NCBI GenBank assembly: GCA_963974715.1
Contig: CAXBDK010000009.1
Span: 124,001-188,000, forward strand
DNA length: 64,000 nt
Direction of reading: 5' to 3'
DNA from: Sediminicola sp963974715
Lineage (GTDB): Bacteria; Bacteroidota; Bacteroidia; Flavobacteriales; Flavobacteriaceae
Positions 16,737 through 25,563 of this stretch are shown here, one piece after another. The notes below the pieces were generated by a model, which saw only the letters and a list, made by a program, of their open reading frames with translations, ran no database searches and had not been told where the DNA came from. Both the position numbers and the translations under genes were made by a program. Position 1 is the first letter of the stretch, and each line of letters starts with the position of its first letter.

Positions 16737-17498
16737 ATGAAAAGGAAGGGAGGGATGGACCGTTATCTGCTGATCGCATTGTCATTTTTGACCATTTCTT
16801 GTTCTACAAATGCTCAAAATACCAAGGAACTGGAATCGACCATCAGATCCAAGGAATTGGTTGCCCGGTATTTTGACAGATGGAAAAATGAGGGCGGTAG
16901 CTTTTTCGATCTTTTGGACGAAAATGCCATATGGACGGTAGCGGGGAGGTCACCGGTTTCCGGAATATATCACGGGAAGAAAGATTTTATGGAAAATGCC
17001 GTAAAACCTATTTTAAAACAATTGGCCACCCCCTTAAAACCGGAACTGATCAGCCTGACTTCCGATGAGCGGTATGTCTGGTTGCACTTTACAGCAAAGG
17101 CTACGGCCATAAACGGGAGCTCTTACATAAATACCTATGTATGGAAAATGCAAGTAAAGGATGAAAAGATCATAACGGGGGTGGCATTTTTGGATACCCA
17201 TGAACTATTGGAATTAATGAATACGATAAAAAGAAAAACAACTATGGACGGAACAATGGAGGAAACCAAGGGATATTTGGGGATGTGGGTAACAAAAGAT
17301 GGTTATATCCGACAAGAATTGTTGCCCAACAATAGATATGACGAGGCACGGGGCAACAGGAAAAGTGCCTATCAAGGCAAATATGAGGTCTCGGGCAATC
17401 ATATCGATTACGTGGACGACACAGGTTTCTCTGCGGACGGTGTATTTACCGATGAAAAAACCTTGCACCATGGGGGGTACATCTTTTATAAGGAATAA
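16737..17498 (+). CDS. Lipoprotein fusing a SnoaL/NTF2-like domain to an Atu4866-like domain
   Basis: A 253-residue exported protein. MDRYLLIALSFLTISCST is a lipoprotein signal (internal start at 16755; the track start adds MKRKGG). Residues about 30-160 are a SnoaL/NTF2-like fold (SKELVARYFDRWKNEGGSFFDLLDENAIWTV). Residues about 178-253 (KGYLGMWVTKDGYIRQELLP, then DEARGN...YEVSGNHIDYVDDTGFSADG) match the Atu4866-like domain that usually occurs alone. The start overlaps the SDR 3 unit almost directly. Probably a small-molecule-binding envelope protein; no enzyme activity can be assigned. Confidence 0.82.
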   Translation: MKRKGGMDRYLLIALSFLTISCSTNAQNTKELESTIRSKELVARYFDRWKNEGGSFFDLLDENAIWTVAGRSPVSGIYHGKKDFMENAVKPILKQLATPLKPELISLTSDERYVWLHFTAKATAINGSSYINTYVWKMQVKDEKIITGVAFLDTHELLELMNTIKRKTTMDGTMEETKGYLGMWVTKDGYIRQELLPNNRYDEARGNRKSAYQGKYEVSGNHIDYVDDTGFSADGVFTDEKTLHHGGYIFYKE

Positions 17499-17680
17499 TA
17501 ATGGTTGATCAGCACCTTGAATTAAAAAGATTTACGTCATCCAAAAAATAAAAGGATGTGGCTAAAACGAAAAAAAATAATTACATTTTGCCCATGCCCG
17601 TTCACCCTGGAAAATGGTGCGGTCGTCAACATACAATGGCGGTTTGTGGGGCAGGGTAAAATAAAAAATAATATGGTATT

Positions 17681-18595
17681 ATGGACAGGACATTTCGTTT
17701 GAACTCGCTTTCGGAATTTCATTCTTTGTGTAATCTGCCCCAACCGGAGCATCCGCTGATCAGTCTTATAGATTACAGCAGGGTGGAATATCCTTTTGAG
17801 GAAAACCAGATCAGTTGGATCCAGGACTTTTATTCCATCGGGTTAAAGCGGAACGTAACCGCCAAATTTAACTACGGACAGCAGGTATACGACTTTAATA
17901 AGGGTTTGCTCAGTTTTGTTTCGCCACTTCAGTTCCTGAAAATTGAAATAGACCAAAAAGCGAAGGTGGAACCTAGCGGATGGCTATTGCTCATCCATCC
18001 CGATTTTCTGTGGAAAACCCCTTTGGCCTCAAAGATCAAGTCGTTCGACTTCTTCGGGTATGCGGCCAATGAAGCCCTTTTTCTTTCTGAAAAAGAAGAA
18101 AAAACGATCGAACAGATCTTATTGACCATTGAGAACGAATACCGGTCCAATATCGATAAATTCAGTCAGGAACTTATCGTAAACCAGGTAGAAAGACTTC
18201 TTATCTATGCCGAACGTTTTTACGAACGACAATTTTTTACGCGCAAAAAGTCGAACTACGAACTGTTGGAAAAATTTGAAGGGATCTTAAATGGCTACTT
18301 TGATGAAAAAGAAGGCCTGGAGAAAGGTATCCCCTCGGTGGCCGCCATTGCGGACGAACTGCACATTTCCCCCAACTATTTGGGAAGCCTGCTGCGAATA
18401 CATACGCAACAAAATGCGCAGCAGCATATTCAGAACAGAATAATAGGTTATGCCAAGGAAAGGTTGAGCACAACAAGCTTGTCCGTAAGTGAGGTGGCCT
18501 ATGAACTGGGATTTGAATATCCACAATCGTTCAGCAAACTTTTTAAACAGAAAACAAAGCAGTCTCCCACGGAATTTCGAAAGGCGTTCAATTGA
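17681..18595 (+). CDS. AraC-family regulator (paralogue A)
   Basis: A 304-residue AraC-type regulator with an N-terminal sensing domain and a C-terminal double HTH (VSEVAYELGFEYPQSFSKLFKQKTKQSPTEFRKAF in two runs). It is a close paralogue of the regulator at 21655-22566: both begin LxSLSEFHxL and share YDF, HPDF, FYERQF and HIxNRIIxxAKE blocks. The two bracket a Crp/Fnr gene and two SDRs, so this five-gene block may descend from a duplicated AraC-SDR unit. Confidence 0.92.
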   Translation: MDRTFRLNSLSEFHSLCNLPQPEHPLISLIDYSRVEYPFEENQISWIQDFYSIGLKRNVTAKFNYGQQVYDFNKGLLSFVSPLQFLKIEIDQKAKVEPSGWLLLIHPDFLWKTPLASKIKSFDFFGYAANEALFLSEKEEKTIEQILLTIENEYRSNIDKFSQELIVNQVERLLIYAERFYERQFFTRKKSNYELLEKFEGILNGYFDEKEGLEKGIPSVAAIADELHISPNYLGSLLRIHTQQNAQQHIQNRIIGYAKERLSTTSLSVSEVAYELGFEYPQSFSKLFKQKTKQSPTEFRKAFN

Positions 18596-18653
18596 TACAC
18601 AATGTGGGTATGTGGTTCGGTACTATAATTTAACAACAGTGACGGGCCGAATT

Positions 18654-18669
18654 TTTACCAAATGGTAAA
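18654..18669. promoter_or_regulatory. Crp/Fnr operator before its own gene
   Basis: TTTACCA-AA-TGGTAAA is an inverted repeat with perfect seven-base arms, 34 bases upstream of the Crp/Fnr start at 18703. The same motif, fully palindromic, lies before SDR 4. TAACTTGCAG about 25 bases downstream lines up with ATATTTGCAG before SDR 4, a conserved -7-like region. Confidence 0.7.
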
Positions 18670-18702
18670 TCCATAAAAGTTTTCTGTACGTAACTTGCAG
18701 TT

Positions 18703-19272
18703 ATGAAAGAACTTGTTGATTACATTTTGCAGTTTGGTGATCTGAACAAACACCAAATTGATTTTATTACGGGAAAAGCAACAATGATCGAGCTTCAAAA
18801 AGGGGCGTATTTTTCCGAAGCCGGAAAAATTCCGACACAGGTGGGATTTATTCTGGAAGGCGTATTTCGATTTTGTTACTACAATAACAAAGGCGAGGAA
18901 ATAACACATTTCTTTTTGGATGAAAATAACTTTGTCACGGATTATCAAAAGTTTGAGGCAAACGCAGTGGCTTCCGAATATGCACAGGCCGTTACCGATA
19001 CCAAGCTGCTGGTCTTTTCAAAAAAAGATTGGGACGAAATTTTAAATACGGTGATAGGCTGGGACAAGATCGTTGCCAAAATCTATAAAAAATGTTTGAT
19101 AGAAACCATAGAAAGGAGAAGTCCGTTGGTTTCGGAAGATGCCACTACCCGTTATCTATCGTTCATTGAAAAATTCCCGAACCTTGTCAACCGCATACCA
19201 CTTTCCTATGTCGCTTCCTACTTGGGCATTACACAACAATCATTGAGCAGGATCCGAAAGAACATCCGTTAA
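18703..19272 (+). CDS. Crp/Fnr-family transcriptional regulator
   Basis: A 189-residue protein with a beta-roll sensory domain (LQKGAYFSEAGKIPTQVGFILEG in two parts, FRFCYYNNKGEEITHFF) and a C-terminal winged helix (IPLSYVASYLGITQQSLSRIRK). It is of the same branch as the regulator at 14877-15446 but clearly distinct. A perfect-arm palindrome lies before this gene and another before SDR 4, 9 bases after its stop. Autoregulation plus control of SDR 4 is well supported by sequence; the signal is unknown. Confidence 0.9.
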   Translation: MKELVDYILQFGDLNKHQIDFITGKATMIELQKGAYFSEAGKIPTQVGFILEGVFRFCYYNNKGEEITHFFLDENNFVTDYQKFEANAVASEYAQAVTDTKLLVFSKKDWDEILNTVIGWDKIVAKIYKKCLIETIERRSPLVSEDATTRYLSFIEKFPNLVNRIPLSYVASYLGITQQSLSRIRKNIR

Positions 19273-19280
19273 GATCGCTT

Positions 19281-19296
19281 TTTACCAATTGGTAAA
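19281..19296. promoter_or_regulatory. Crp/Fnr operator before SDR 4
   Basis: TTTACCAATTGGTAAA is a perfect 16-base palindrome located 9 bases after the Crp/Fnr stop and 56 bases before SDR 4. The spacing to the following TTGCAG element is 25 bases, against 24 at the Crp/Fnr promoter. The match in both sequence and spacing argues for true regulatory sites. Confidence 0.75.
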
Positions 19297-19351
19297 TATT
19301 TTCCTTTTTCGGATACCGATATTTGCAGCAGTAATTTAAAAGGACAAAAAA

Positions 19352-20215
19352 ATGAAAAAGAAAATTGTATTGATAACCGGGACAAATAGCGGATTTGGAT
19401 GGCTTATGGCCAATTCCGTAGCATCTTTGGGACATAAGGTATATGCTACCATGAGGGATACGGAAGGAAAAAATGTCGAGAAGGCAAAATCCCTGTCGCA
19501 GGTAGAAAATGTGACCGTTTTGGATGTTTCGTTAACGGACGGGGAAAGTGTAAAAAATGCCATCGACACGATCATCGCAAAAGAAGGAACGATCGATGTG
19601 TTGGTAAACAATGCAGGAGCTGCGATGTTCGGTGTTGCCGAAAGTTCTACGACCGAGGATGTGCAGCGGATGTTCGATGTCAATGTTATGGCCCCTTGGC
19701 GATTGATGAAATTGGCGTTGCCGTATATGCGAGGCCAGTCGGAGGGTCTGATCATTAACGTTTCCAGTGGGTGGGGCAGATTTTCACCTCCATTTTCTGT
19801 GGTATATGCCGCATCAAAGTTCGCTTTGGAAGGTTTGAGCGAAGGCCTGCATTATGAAGTAAGGCCGTTCGGCGTTGACGTGTCCATTGTGCAACCGGGT
19901 GCCTTTCCCACTGAAATGTCCCAAAAGATCCAATACGGCTCGGATGCAGCGGTAGCTGATGATTATAAGGCGATAGCGGACGTCCCGAATAAAATGTTTG
20001 CCGCCATTGGGCAAATATTTGAAACCTCAGATCCAAACCCACAGGATGTGGCGGATGCCGTGGTAAAACTGATCGGTCTGCCAAAAGGACAAAGGCCCTT
20101 AAGAACGGTTGTCGACCCAACCACGGGAGGAATTGTTGAAACGGCCAACGACGCTGTACAAGTCCAATACGATAAGGTTATGGCAGCATTTGGAATGAAG
20201 GAGCTGTTGGAATAA
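19352..20215 (+). CDS. Short-chain dehydrogenase/reductase (SDR 4)
   Basis: A 287-residue classical SDR. Motifs: TGTNSGFG (9-16), NNAG (86-89), S138/S139, Y152-xxx-K156. The longer C-terminus with PxGQRPLRTVVDP is typical of the flavobacterial group annotated as SDR oxidoreductases of 280-290 residues. TMRD after the second strand suggests NADP(H). It lies directly behind a Crp/Fnr gene and its palindromic site, and is its likely target. SDR 5 follows on the same strand, after a 353-base gap. Confidence 0.93.
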   Translation: MKKKIVLITGTNSGFGWLMANSVASLGHKVYATMRDTEGKNVEKAKSLSQVENVTVLDVSLTDGESVKNAIDTIIAKEGTIDVLVNNAGAAMFGVAESSTTEDVQRMFDVNVMAPWRLMKLALPYMRGQSEGLIINVSSGWGRFSPPFSVVYAASKFALEGLSEGLHYEVRPFGVDVSIVQPGAFPTEMSQKIQYGSDAAVADDYKAIADVPNKMFAAIGQIFETSDPNPQDVADAVVKLIGLPKGQRPLRTVVDPTTGGIVETANDAVQVQYDKVMAAFGMKELLE

Positions 20216-20568
20216 ACTGTTTGCGCTCTGCTCAAGGGAGGGCCGGATCAATAATCCGGATTCATCGGGTAGCAGGTCTTCCACCATTGGCGGACAGGCT
20301 TAGGTAAAAAAACATTATTTGATTTTAAATCCCTCGCAAACTTGCCCCTCGGTTAACGGGCAATCTGTATTTTTGACAAGTAACCTTGGGCAGTGGATAG
20401 GATCCACTGCCTTTTTTTTTGCTCTACAATAAGTTTTAGGGTGTAGGCAAATGAGGAGAAATAACGGAAATTCTCAGATCTCCTTATTTTGGATACAACT
20501 TCAGGTATTTTGGAAACAAGGGGAGGCCCAATACCGTACATCTTTGTTTAAAATAAAAGGATTTACAT
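20216..20568. other. Spacer between SDR 4 and SDR 5
   Basis: About 350 bases without a gene. It contains a small hairpin (CCGGAT/ATCCGG near 20240), a TTGCCC/GGGCAA hairpin (20342-20363) and a strong terminator (20389-20420). SDR 5 therefore has its own promoter, probably around CATCTTTG near 20540. Confidence 0.5.
20389..20420 (+). terminator. Strong intrinsic terminator
   Basis: The ten-base arms GGCAGTGGAT (20389-20398) and ATCCACTGCC (20402-20411) form a perfect stem with a three-base loop, followed by nine T residues. It ends transcription from SDR 4 and separates SDR 5. Confidence 0.88.
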
Positions 20569-21372
20569 ATGTCAAAAACAATTTTTATTACCGGGGCCTC
20601 TTCCGGGTTGGGAAGGGCAACAGCTTTTTTCTTTCTATCAAAAGGCTGGCACGTTATTGCGACCATGCGGGACCCTGAACAGGAGAAAGAACTATCCCAA
20701 CTGGAAAATGTCCATTTATTACAATTGGATGTGACCAATTTGGAGCAGATAAACGAAACGGTCGCACAGGCCATTTCATCATATACGATAGATGTGGTGT
20801 TCAACAATGCAGGTTATGGACTAATGGGAGCTATGGAAGCACTTACCGAAGATCAGATCGAAAAACAGATCAACACCAACCTGATGGGGGTGCTCTGGGT
20901 CAGCAGGGCCTTTATTCCCTATTTCAGGCAGAGGAAAGAAGGGCTGTTTATAAGTACTACCTCCATGGGAGGGCTATTGGCATTTCCATTGCACTCCGTC
21001 TACCATGCTGCCAAATTTGCGATTGAAGGCTGGTCGGAAAGTATGTCTTTTGAATTGGCACTGCATAATATTGGTATTAAAACCGTTGCACCGGGAGCCA
21101 TCGCTACCGATTTTACCGGAAGATCCTTGGTGAAAGCTGCGCATCCCGAATATAGATCGATTGAAGATAAACTCTTCTCAAATGTGGACGATATGATGGC
21201 GAGAGCATCCAGTTCGGAACAAATTGCCGCAGTGGTCTACGAGGCTGCCACTGATGGAAAAGATCAAGTGCGGTACGTGGCCGGCCCAGATGCGAATGCC
21301 ATTTATGAACGGCGCCTTGAAATAGGATCTGAAGCCTTTAGAAAGGAAATTAGAGATCAATTTATCGGATAG
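20569..21372 (+). CDS. Short-chain dehydrogenase/reductase (SDR 5)
   Basis: A 267-residue classical SDR. Motifs: TGASSGLG (8-15), NNAG (79-82), S132, Y145-xxx-K149 (YHAAK). It resembles SDR 4 in the TMRD segment and overall plan, though the two differ clearly. It stands alone between a terminator and the second paralogous AraC gene. The substrate is unknown. Confidence 0.93.
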   Translation: MSKTIFITGASSGLGRATAFFFLSKGWHVIATMRDPEQEKELSQLENVHLLQLDVTNLEQINETVAQAISSYTIDVVFNNAGYGLMGAMEALTEDQIEKQINTNLMGVLWVSRAFIPYFRQRKEGLFISTTSMGGLLAFPLHSVYHAAKFAIEGWSESMSFELALHNIGIKTVAPGAIATDFTGRSLVKAAHPEYRSIEDKLFSNVDDMMARASSSEQIAAVVYEAATDGKDQVRYVAGPDANAIYERRLEIGSEAFRKEIRDQFIG

Positions 21373-21654
21373 ATTTCATACACTTATTTCCCAAAACTGC
21401 TTAGACTTCCGGAAAATGGATGCCTTTATTTTAATTACGTGGTAGATCTTTTGGCAAAATTATATCCTGAAAAACAGTAAATTTATTGGGAACATTATGT
21501 TGAAAATGGCAAGTGTGGTTTTGCCCGTTCATGGAAAGTACCGCCTTCAGATCCAAACTTGCTTATTTGATTTGTTGTCGGCTTGATTCCTTACCATTTT
21601 TTATGGCACCAGAGAATAATGCTTACCGAATTTCAATTTTTTATGGGGTAATAT

Positions 21655-22566
21655 ATGCACTTAATCGATTCGTTATCCGAGTTTCATAATTTACTGTCCC
21701 TTCCACCACCTCTTCATCCTTTGGTCAGCGTGGTGAAGGTTTCCGAATTGCATGCGGTAAATTCGGATGTATGGCAAAAATTTGCCACGGATTTTTATAC
21801 CATTTCCCTGAAATTTAATATTCGTTCCAAATTGAAGTATGGACAGAACTATTATGATTTTGACCGTGGCACGATGACTTTTATTGCTCCCAGACAGATC
21901 CAGTCCGTTGAAGTGGCGGAAACGAACAACTTTAATGGAACCATAGGAACAGGATATGCATTGATGTTCCATCCTGATTTCTTGGCAAAACATCCATTAG
22001 CGGTAAACATCAAAAATTATGGCTTCTTTTCCTATGATCTGAGCGAAGCTTTACATCTATCTGAGAAGGAAAGGTCCAACATGGTCGCCATATTCGATAA
22101 GGTCGAGGAAGAATATCAGTTTATAGACCGTCATACCCAAGGCGTCATTCTATCCCAGATAGATCTGCTGCTCAACTACAGCGATCGCTTTTATGAACGG
22201 CAATTCATTACACGAAAGGCTAAAAACAGCGATTTATTGACCAGAACGGAACAGTTGGTAAATGATTATTTCGATAACGAAATTGGTTTGCAACAAGGAA
22301 TTCTAACGGTGGAGTATTTGGCAAATAAGCTCCATTTATCCCCGCATTATTTTAGTGATATGCTACGCTCATCATCGGGCCAAAATGCCCAACAGCATAT
22401 CCACAACAGATTGATCGAAAAGGCAAAGGAGTACTTGACCACCACCAATTTAAGCGTTTCGGAAATTGCGTATCATTTAGGTTTTGAACGTTCCCAATCG
22501 TTCAACAAGCTTTTTAAAAAGAAAACGGAAATGTCGCCCTTGGAATTCCGTAGGTCGTTCGATTGA
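21655..22566 (+). CDS. AraC-family regulator (paralogue B)
   Basis: A 303-residue AraC-type regulator, close paralogue of 17681-18595. It shares the LIDSLSEFHNLLSLP start, YDFDRGTMTFIAP, HPDFLAKHPLA and FYERQFITRKAK blocks, and the HTH VSEIAYHLGFERSQSFNKLF. It converges with SDR 6 on the other strand. By position it could control SDR 5 upstream or act on its own promoter; no convincing palindrome was found in the 280-base gap before it. Confidence 0.92.
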   Translation: MHLIDSLSEFHNLLSLPPPLHPLVSVVKVSELHAVNSDVWQKFATDFYTISLKFNIRSKLKYGQNYYDFDRGTMTFIAPRQIQSVEVAETNNFNGTIGTGYALMFHPDFLAKHPLAVNIKNYGFFSYDLSEALHLSEKERSNMVAIFDKVEEEYQFIDRHTQGVILSQIDLLLNYSDRFYERQFITRKAKNSDLLTRTEQLVNDYFDNEIGLQQGILTVEYLANKLHLSPHYFSDMLRSSSGQNAQQHIHNRLIEKAKEYLTTTNLSVSEIAYHLGFERSQSFNKLFKKKTEMSPLEFRRSFD

Positions 22567-22687
22567 TCTGCCGGTTCTATAGGTTGTGCAGTATTCTCGG
22601 GATTCTGTGATTGTCGATGCTTTGCATACCGGAACCAATTGAGAAAGGAGCAAGGAATTTTGGTCAATAGTATTTCATTCTATTGAA

Positions 22688-22725
22688 ATAAAAAATCCCC
22701 TTCCATCAAGGACGAAAGGAGATTT
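22688..22725 (-). terminator. Terminator after SDR 6
   Basis: Read on the minus strand, AAATCTCCTT pairs with AAGGGGATTT (one U-G pair) and is followed by a T-run. It lies about 45 bases past the SDR 6 stop in the convergent gap. Confidence 0.65.
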
Positions 22726-22769
22726 GACCCAGAAGTTAGATCCATAATCCTTCTTGGATATTGGGTTCA

Positions 22770-23525
22770 TTATAACATCTGTCCACCGGAAACTTCGATA
22801 CGCTGGGCGGTAATCCATTTTGCATCGTCGGTACATAAAAAGGCGACCACGCTTCCTATATCAGTAGGTAGGCCCACCCGTCCCAATGCGGTCTGGGAAG
22901 CGATATGTTCGTTCATTTCTGAATTGTCGCGCACCATTCCCCCGGCAAAGTCGGTCTCAATGGCGCCCGGCGCTACGATGTTTACACGGATTCCACGCCC
23001 GCCAAGATCTTTGGCCAGATACTTGGTCAAATTCTCCATCGCTGCCTTTGCGGAGGAATAGGCAGGATAATATGGCAATATAATGCGCGTCAAACCTGTG
23101 GATATATTCACGATTCCACCATTATCGTTCATGTACGGCAATGCTTTTTGTGTTAGGAAAAAAGGGCCCTTGAACTGAATGTTCACTAAAGAGTCGAATT
23201 GTTCTTCCGTCGTTTCCGCAAAAACGGCTGTAAAGCCGATTCCTGCATTGTTGACAAGGAAATCAAATTTATCGGTATTGAACTTGGAGGACAATCCGCT
23301 CAGCAATTCGCCAAAAAAGGAATCGAACGTTCCCGTTTTCCCAGAATCCAATTGTAGTGCATGGGCCTTTTGTCCCATCCCCTCAATTTCCGCAACTACC
23401 TTATCCGCTTCTTCCTTTTTGCTATGGTAGGTCAAGACCACGTCCAACCCCTTTTTGGCAAGGTTAAGTGCCATATCCTTTCCCAATCCTCGGCTTCCGC
23501 CCGTAACCAATGCTATCTTGCTCAT
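22770..23525 (-). CDS. Short-chain dehydrogenase/reductase (SDR 6)
   Basis: A 251-residue classical SDR. Motifs: TGGSRGLG (8-15), NNAG (92-95), S142, Y156-xxx-K160. The end WITAQRIEVSGGQML is typical of FabG-like enzymes with a C-terminal substrate lid. A -7 box TATCTTTG lies on the minus strand at 23561-23568, about 36 bases before the start, so it has its own promoter. The adjacent AraC gene (23621-24541), in the same direction, is the likely regulator. Confidence 0.93.
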   Translation of the reverse strand: MSKIALVTGGSRGLGKDMALNLAKKGLDVVLTYHSKKEEADKVVAEIEGMGQKAHALQLDSGKTGTFDSFFGELLSGLSSKFNTDKFDFLVNNAGIGFTAVFAETTEEQFDSLVNIQFKGPFFLTQKALPYMNDNGGIVNISTGLTRIILPYYPAYSSAKAAMENLTKYLAKDLGGRGIRVNIVAPGAIETDFAGGMVRDNSEMNEHIASQTALGRVGLPTDIGSVVAFLCTDDAKWITAQRIEVSGGQML

Positions 23526-23620
23526 AATGTTCGTTTTTTTTGATTAAACTTCCTTTGGTACAAAGATACTGGACGGGAACGCTGTTTTAATTGTAATAAC
23601 CAAAGGAATAGTTGCAAAAA

Positions 23621-24541
23621 TCAAATCAATAGGGCGGAACGGAACTTTAGCGGACTTTCCCCGATCTGTTTCTTGAAAAAATTGGAAAAGTGTGCCGTTT
23701 CCTCAAAAGCAAGACAATCCGCAATGGTGGCTATTGGCCAATCGGTTTGCGTAAGCAACGTTTTTGCTTCTTGGGCAATTCGCAGATTGACGAACTGTTT
23801 GGTGGTAAAGGAGGTCTCTTCCTTAAGGGTTTTATTGAGATGGTTGGTGTGTATGGCCAGTCTGTTGGCATAATCTTCCGCCCTTCGTAATTTCAGTTTC
23901 TGTTGGGGATTATCAATAGGGAACTGGCGTTCCAAAAGCTCTATAAAGAGGCTGACTATCCGCTTTCCGGCACTCAACGCACCAACTTTGGTTTGCTCGG
24001 GCATTAGTTTTTGGCCATTGTGGACCAGTTCCAGTACATAATTCCTCAGGAGATCGTAACGGTATACGTAATCTGAGTCCAATTCCTTCTGCATCTTTTT
24101 AAAGATAAGGGAGAGGGAACCATAGTCTTCTTTGGATATTTCAAAAACAGGTGTGGCACCTTGCCCGAATACCGGCAGTGAGTCCATTCGCTCCCGTATC
24201 TTATCGCTCGCTAAAAAATCATAGGTAAAAACACAGAAGAAACCGGATTGTTCTTCACTGGTGGGATTAAAGTTATATGGGATCTTGGGGGTAGCAAACA
24301 ACAACCCGTACTTAACAATGGCCAGTGTTTTATCGGCATATTCCACTTTGTTGCTGCCCTTGATAAGGCTTATCTTGAAATAAGTACGCTTGTCGTAGGG
24401 CATCTCGGGGGAATCTGCCATACGTTTGCGTACCTTTTCAATTTCGAACACATTAAAGTGGCCCAATTGATCCGTGGAGATATGGGGATTGTCCGTCTTG
24501 ATCTGGCTATAAAATTCCGTCAGGGAAATGGTATTCTTCAT
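23621..24541 (-). CDS. AraC-family regulator
   Basis: A 306-residue AraC-type regulator. The C-terminal HTH reads PIATIADCLAFEETAHFSNFFKKQIGESP; the N-terminal half is a cupin-like sensor (FFCVFTYDFLAS). It belongs to the group next to oxidoreductases in flavobacteria and is encoded upstream of SDR 6, same strand. An 18-base perfect palindrome at 24541-24558 touches its start codon and may be an autoregulatory site. Confidence 0.9.
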   Translation of the reverse strand: MKNTISLTEFYSQIKTDNPHISTDQLGHFNVFEIEKVRKRMADSPEMPYDKRTYFKISLIKGSNKVEYADKTLAIVKYGLLFATPKIPYNFNPTSEEQSGFFCVFTYDFLASDKIRERMDSLPVFGQGATPVFEISKEDYGSLSLIFKKMQKELDSDYVYRYDLLRNYVLELVHNGQKLMPEQTKVGALSAGKRIVSLFIELLERQFPIDNPQQKLKLRRAEDYANRLAIHTNHLNKTLKEETSFTTKQFVNLRIAQEAKTLLTQTDWPIATIADCLAFEETAHFSNFFKKQIGESPLKFRSALLI

Positions 24542-24558
24542 TTTGTAAATTTACAAAA
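24541..24558. promoter_or_regulatory. Palindrome at the start of the AraC gene
   Basis: TTTTGTAAATTTACAAAA is a perfect 18-base palindrome whose first base is the last base of the start codon complement. It may be an operator or a hairpin masking the start. AraC proteins often prefer direct repeats, so the binder is uncertain. The remainder of the gap to 24899 shows nothing else. Confidence 0.45.
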
Positions 24559-24899
24559 ATTAAATAATCGGTAATATGGTACTTTTGGTTTTCATTGGGT
24601 ACAAAAAATGTTGCTTTCACATGATCAAAGCGGTTTGCGGCAATTGAAAATAGGCTTTCCTCGACTTTTTTATTACTTGGAGATGGTCTAAACCTATGGT
24701 ATATACTTGCTTTTGGAGAGGGATTTGGATAATCGTTGGAAAACCAAAAGGCGACTTTTCCCGCTTTAGAAAAATGACCGTTCGGTAAAAGTTTAAATCA
24801 CTTTATATACCCGATCATTTCTTCCATGGCGGAAAAAATAAAAAAAATAATTTTCGCCAGCTTTGCCAGTTGTTAAAATCTCTGGTTCCCAAGCCAAAT

Positions 24900-25484
24900 T
24901 TACGCCTTTAAGACCGATATACAAACATTGACAATATCTTCGAACATCTTTTTACGTGCGTCAAATTTGACCGTGACCCGAAGTCCGTTCAAAGAATTGA
25001 AAACGAACCTTGCCAAGCAACGTGCCGAAAATTTGGTGGTAAAGACACCTTTCTCCTGACCTATTTTGATGGCGCTGCACAAGGCCTCTTCCGTATCGTG
25101 CATAATGCCATTGGCAATGCCCGCGATTTCCGAATCAACAGGTGCCAGCTCCACAACGGAATTTATTAGAAAACATCCCTTTGAGCTATTGTCGCAGACT
25201 GCTTCGGACTGGACTGATTCGAAAAAAAATCTGATGTAGGCCTCTGCATCCTCCAACGTGGCCACTTCTTTTAGGACAGGATCTATTTTTTCCTTGCGGT
25301 ATTGTTTTAGGGCCTTTACAAAAAGGGAGTGTTTATCGCCATAGGTATCATAAAGGCTGGAACGGCTTATGCCCAATCCATCCACCAGGTCCTGTGCGGA
25401 AGTGGCATTATAACCTTTTTGCCAGAACAAGTTCATTGCTTTGTCCAGCACTTCCAGTTCGTCGAATACTTTTGTTCTGGCCAT
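24900..25484 (-). CDS. TetR/AcrR-family regulator controlling SDR 7
   Basis: A 194-residue TetR-type regulator. HTH: TSAQDLVDGLGISRSSLYDTYGDKHSLF (in two runs), of the AcrR branch that often regulates reductases. The C-terminal domain carries CDNSSKGCFLINSVVELAP, a motif of the TetR_C_16-like group. It lies just downstream of SDR 7, same strand. Palindromes of the form GGAAC-N4-GTTCC lie in both promoters, so autorepression and control of SDR 7 is well supported. A related regulator is at 30427-30999. Confidence 0.92.
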   Translation of the reverse strand: MARTKVFDELEVLDKAMNLFWQKGYNATSAQDLVDGLGISRSSLYDTYGDKHSLFVKALKQYRKEKIDPVLKEVATLEDAEAYIRFFFESVQSEAVCDNSSKGCFLINSVVELAPVDSEIAGIANGIMHDTEEALCSAIKIGQEKGVFTTKFSARCLARFVFNSLNGLRVTVKFDARKKMFEDIVNVCISVLKA

Positions 25485-25517
25485 AAAAAAATCTTTGTAA
25501 GGTAGCGGACTACCCTA

Positions 25518-25550
25518 CAAAGATAAGATATCGGGAACGAATGTTCCAAA
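25518..25550 (-). promoter_or_regulatory. Promoter and operator of the TetR gene at 24900
   Basis: On the minus strand, TTTG (25547-25550), 21 bases, then TATCTTTG (25518-25525). The palindrome GGAACGAATGTTCC (25534-25547) fills the spacer, the classical repressor position. Confidence 0.75.
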
Positions 25551-25563
25551 TTTGGGGAAAAAA

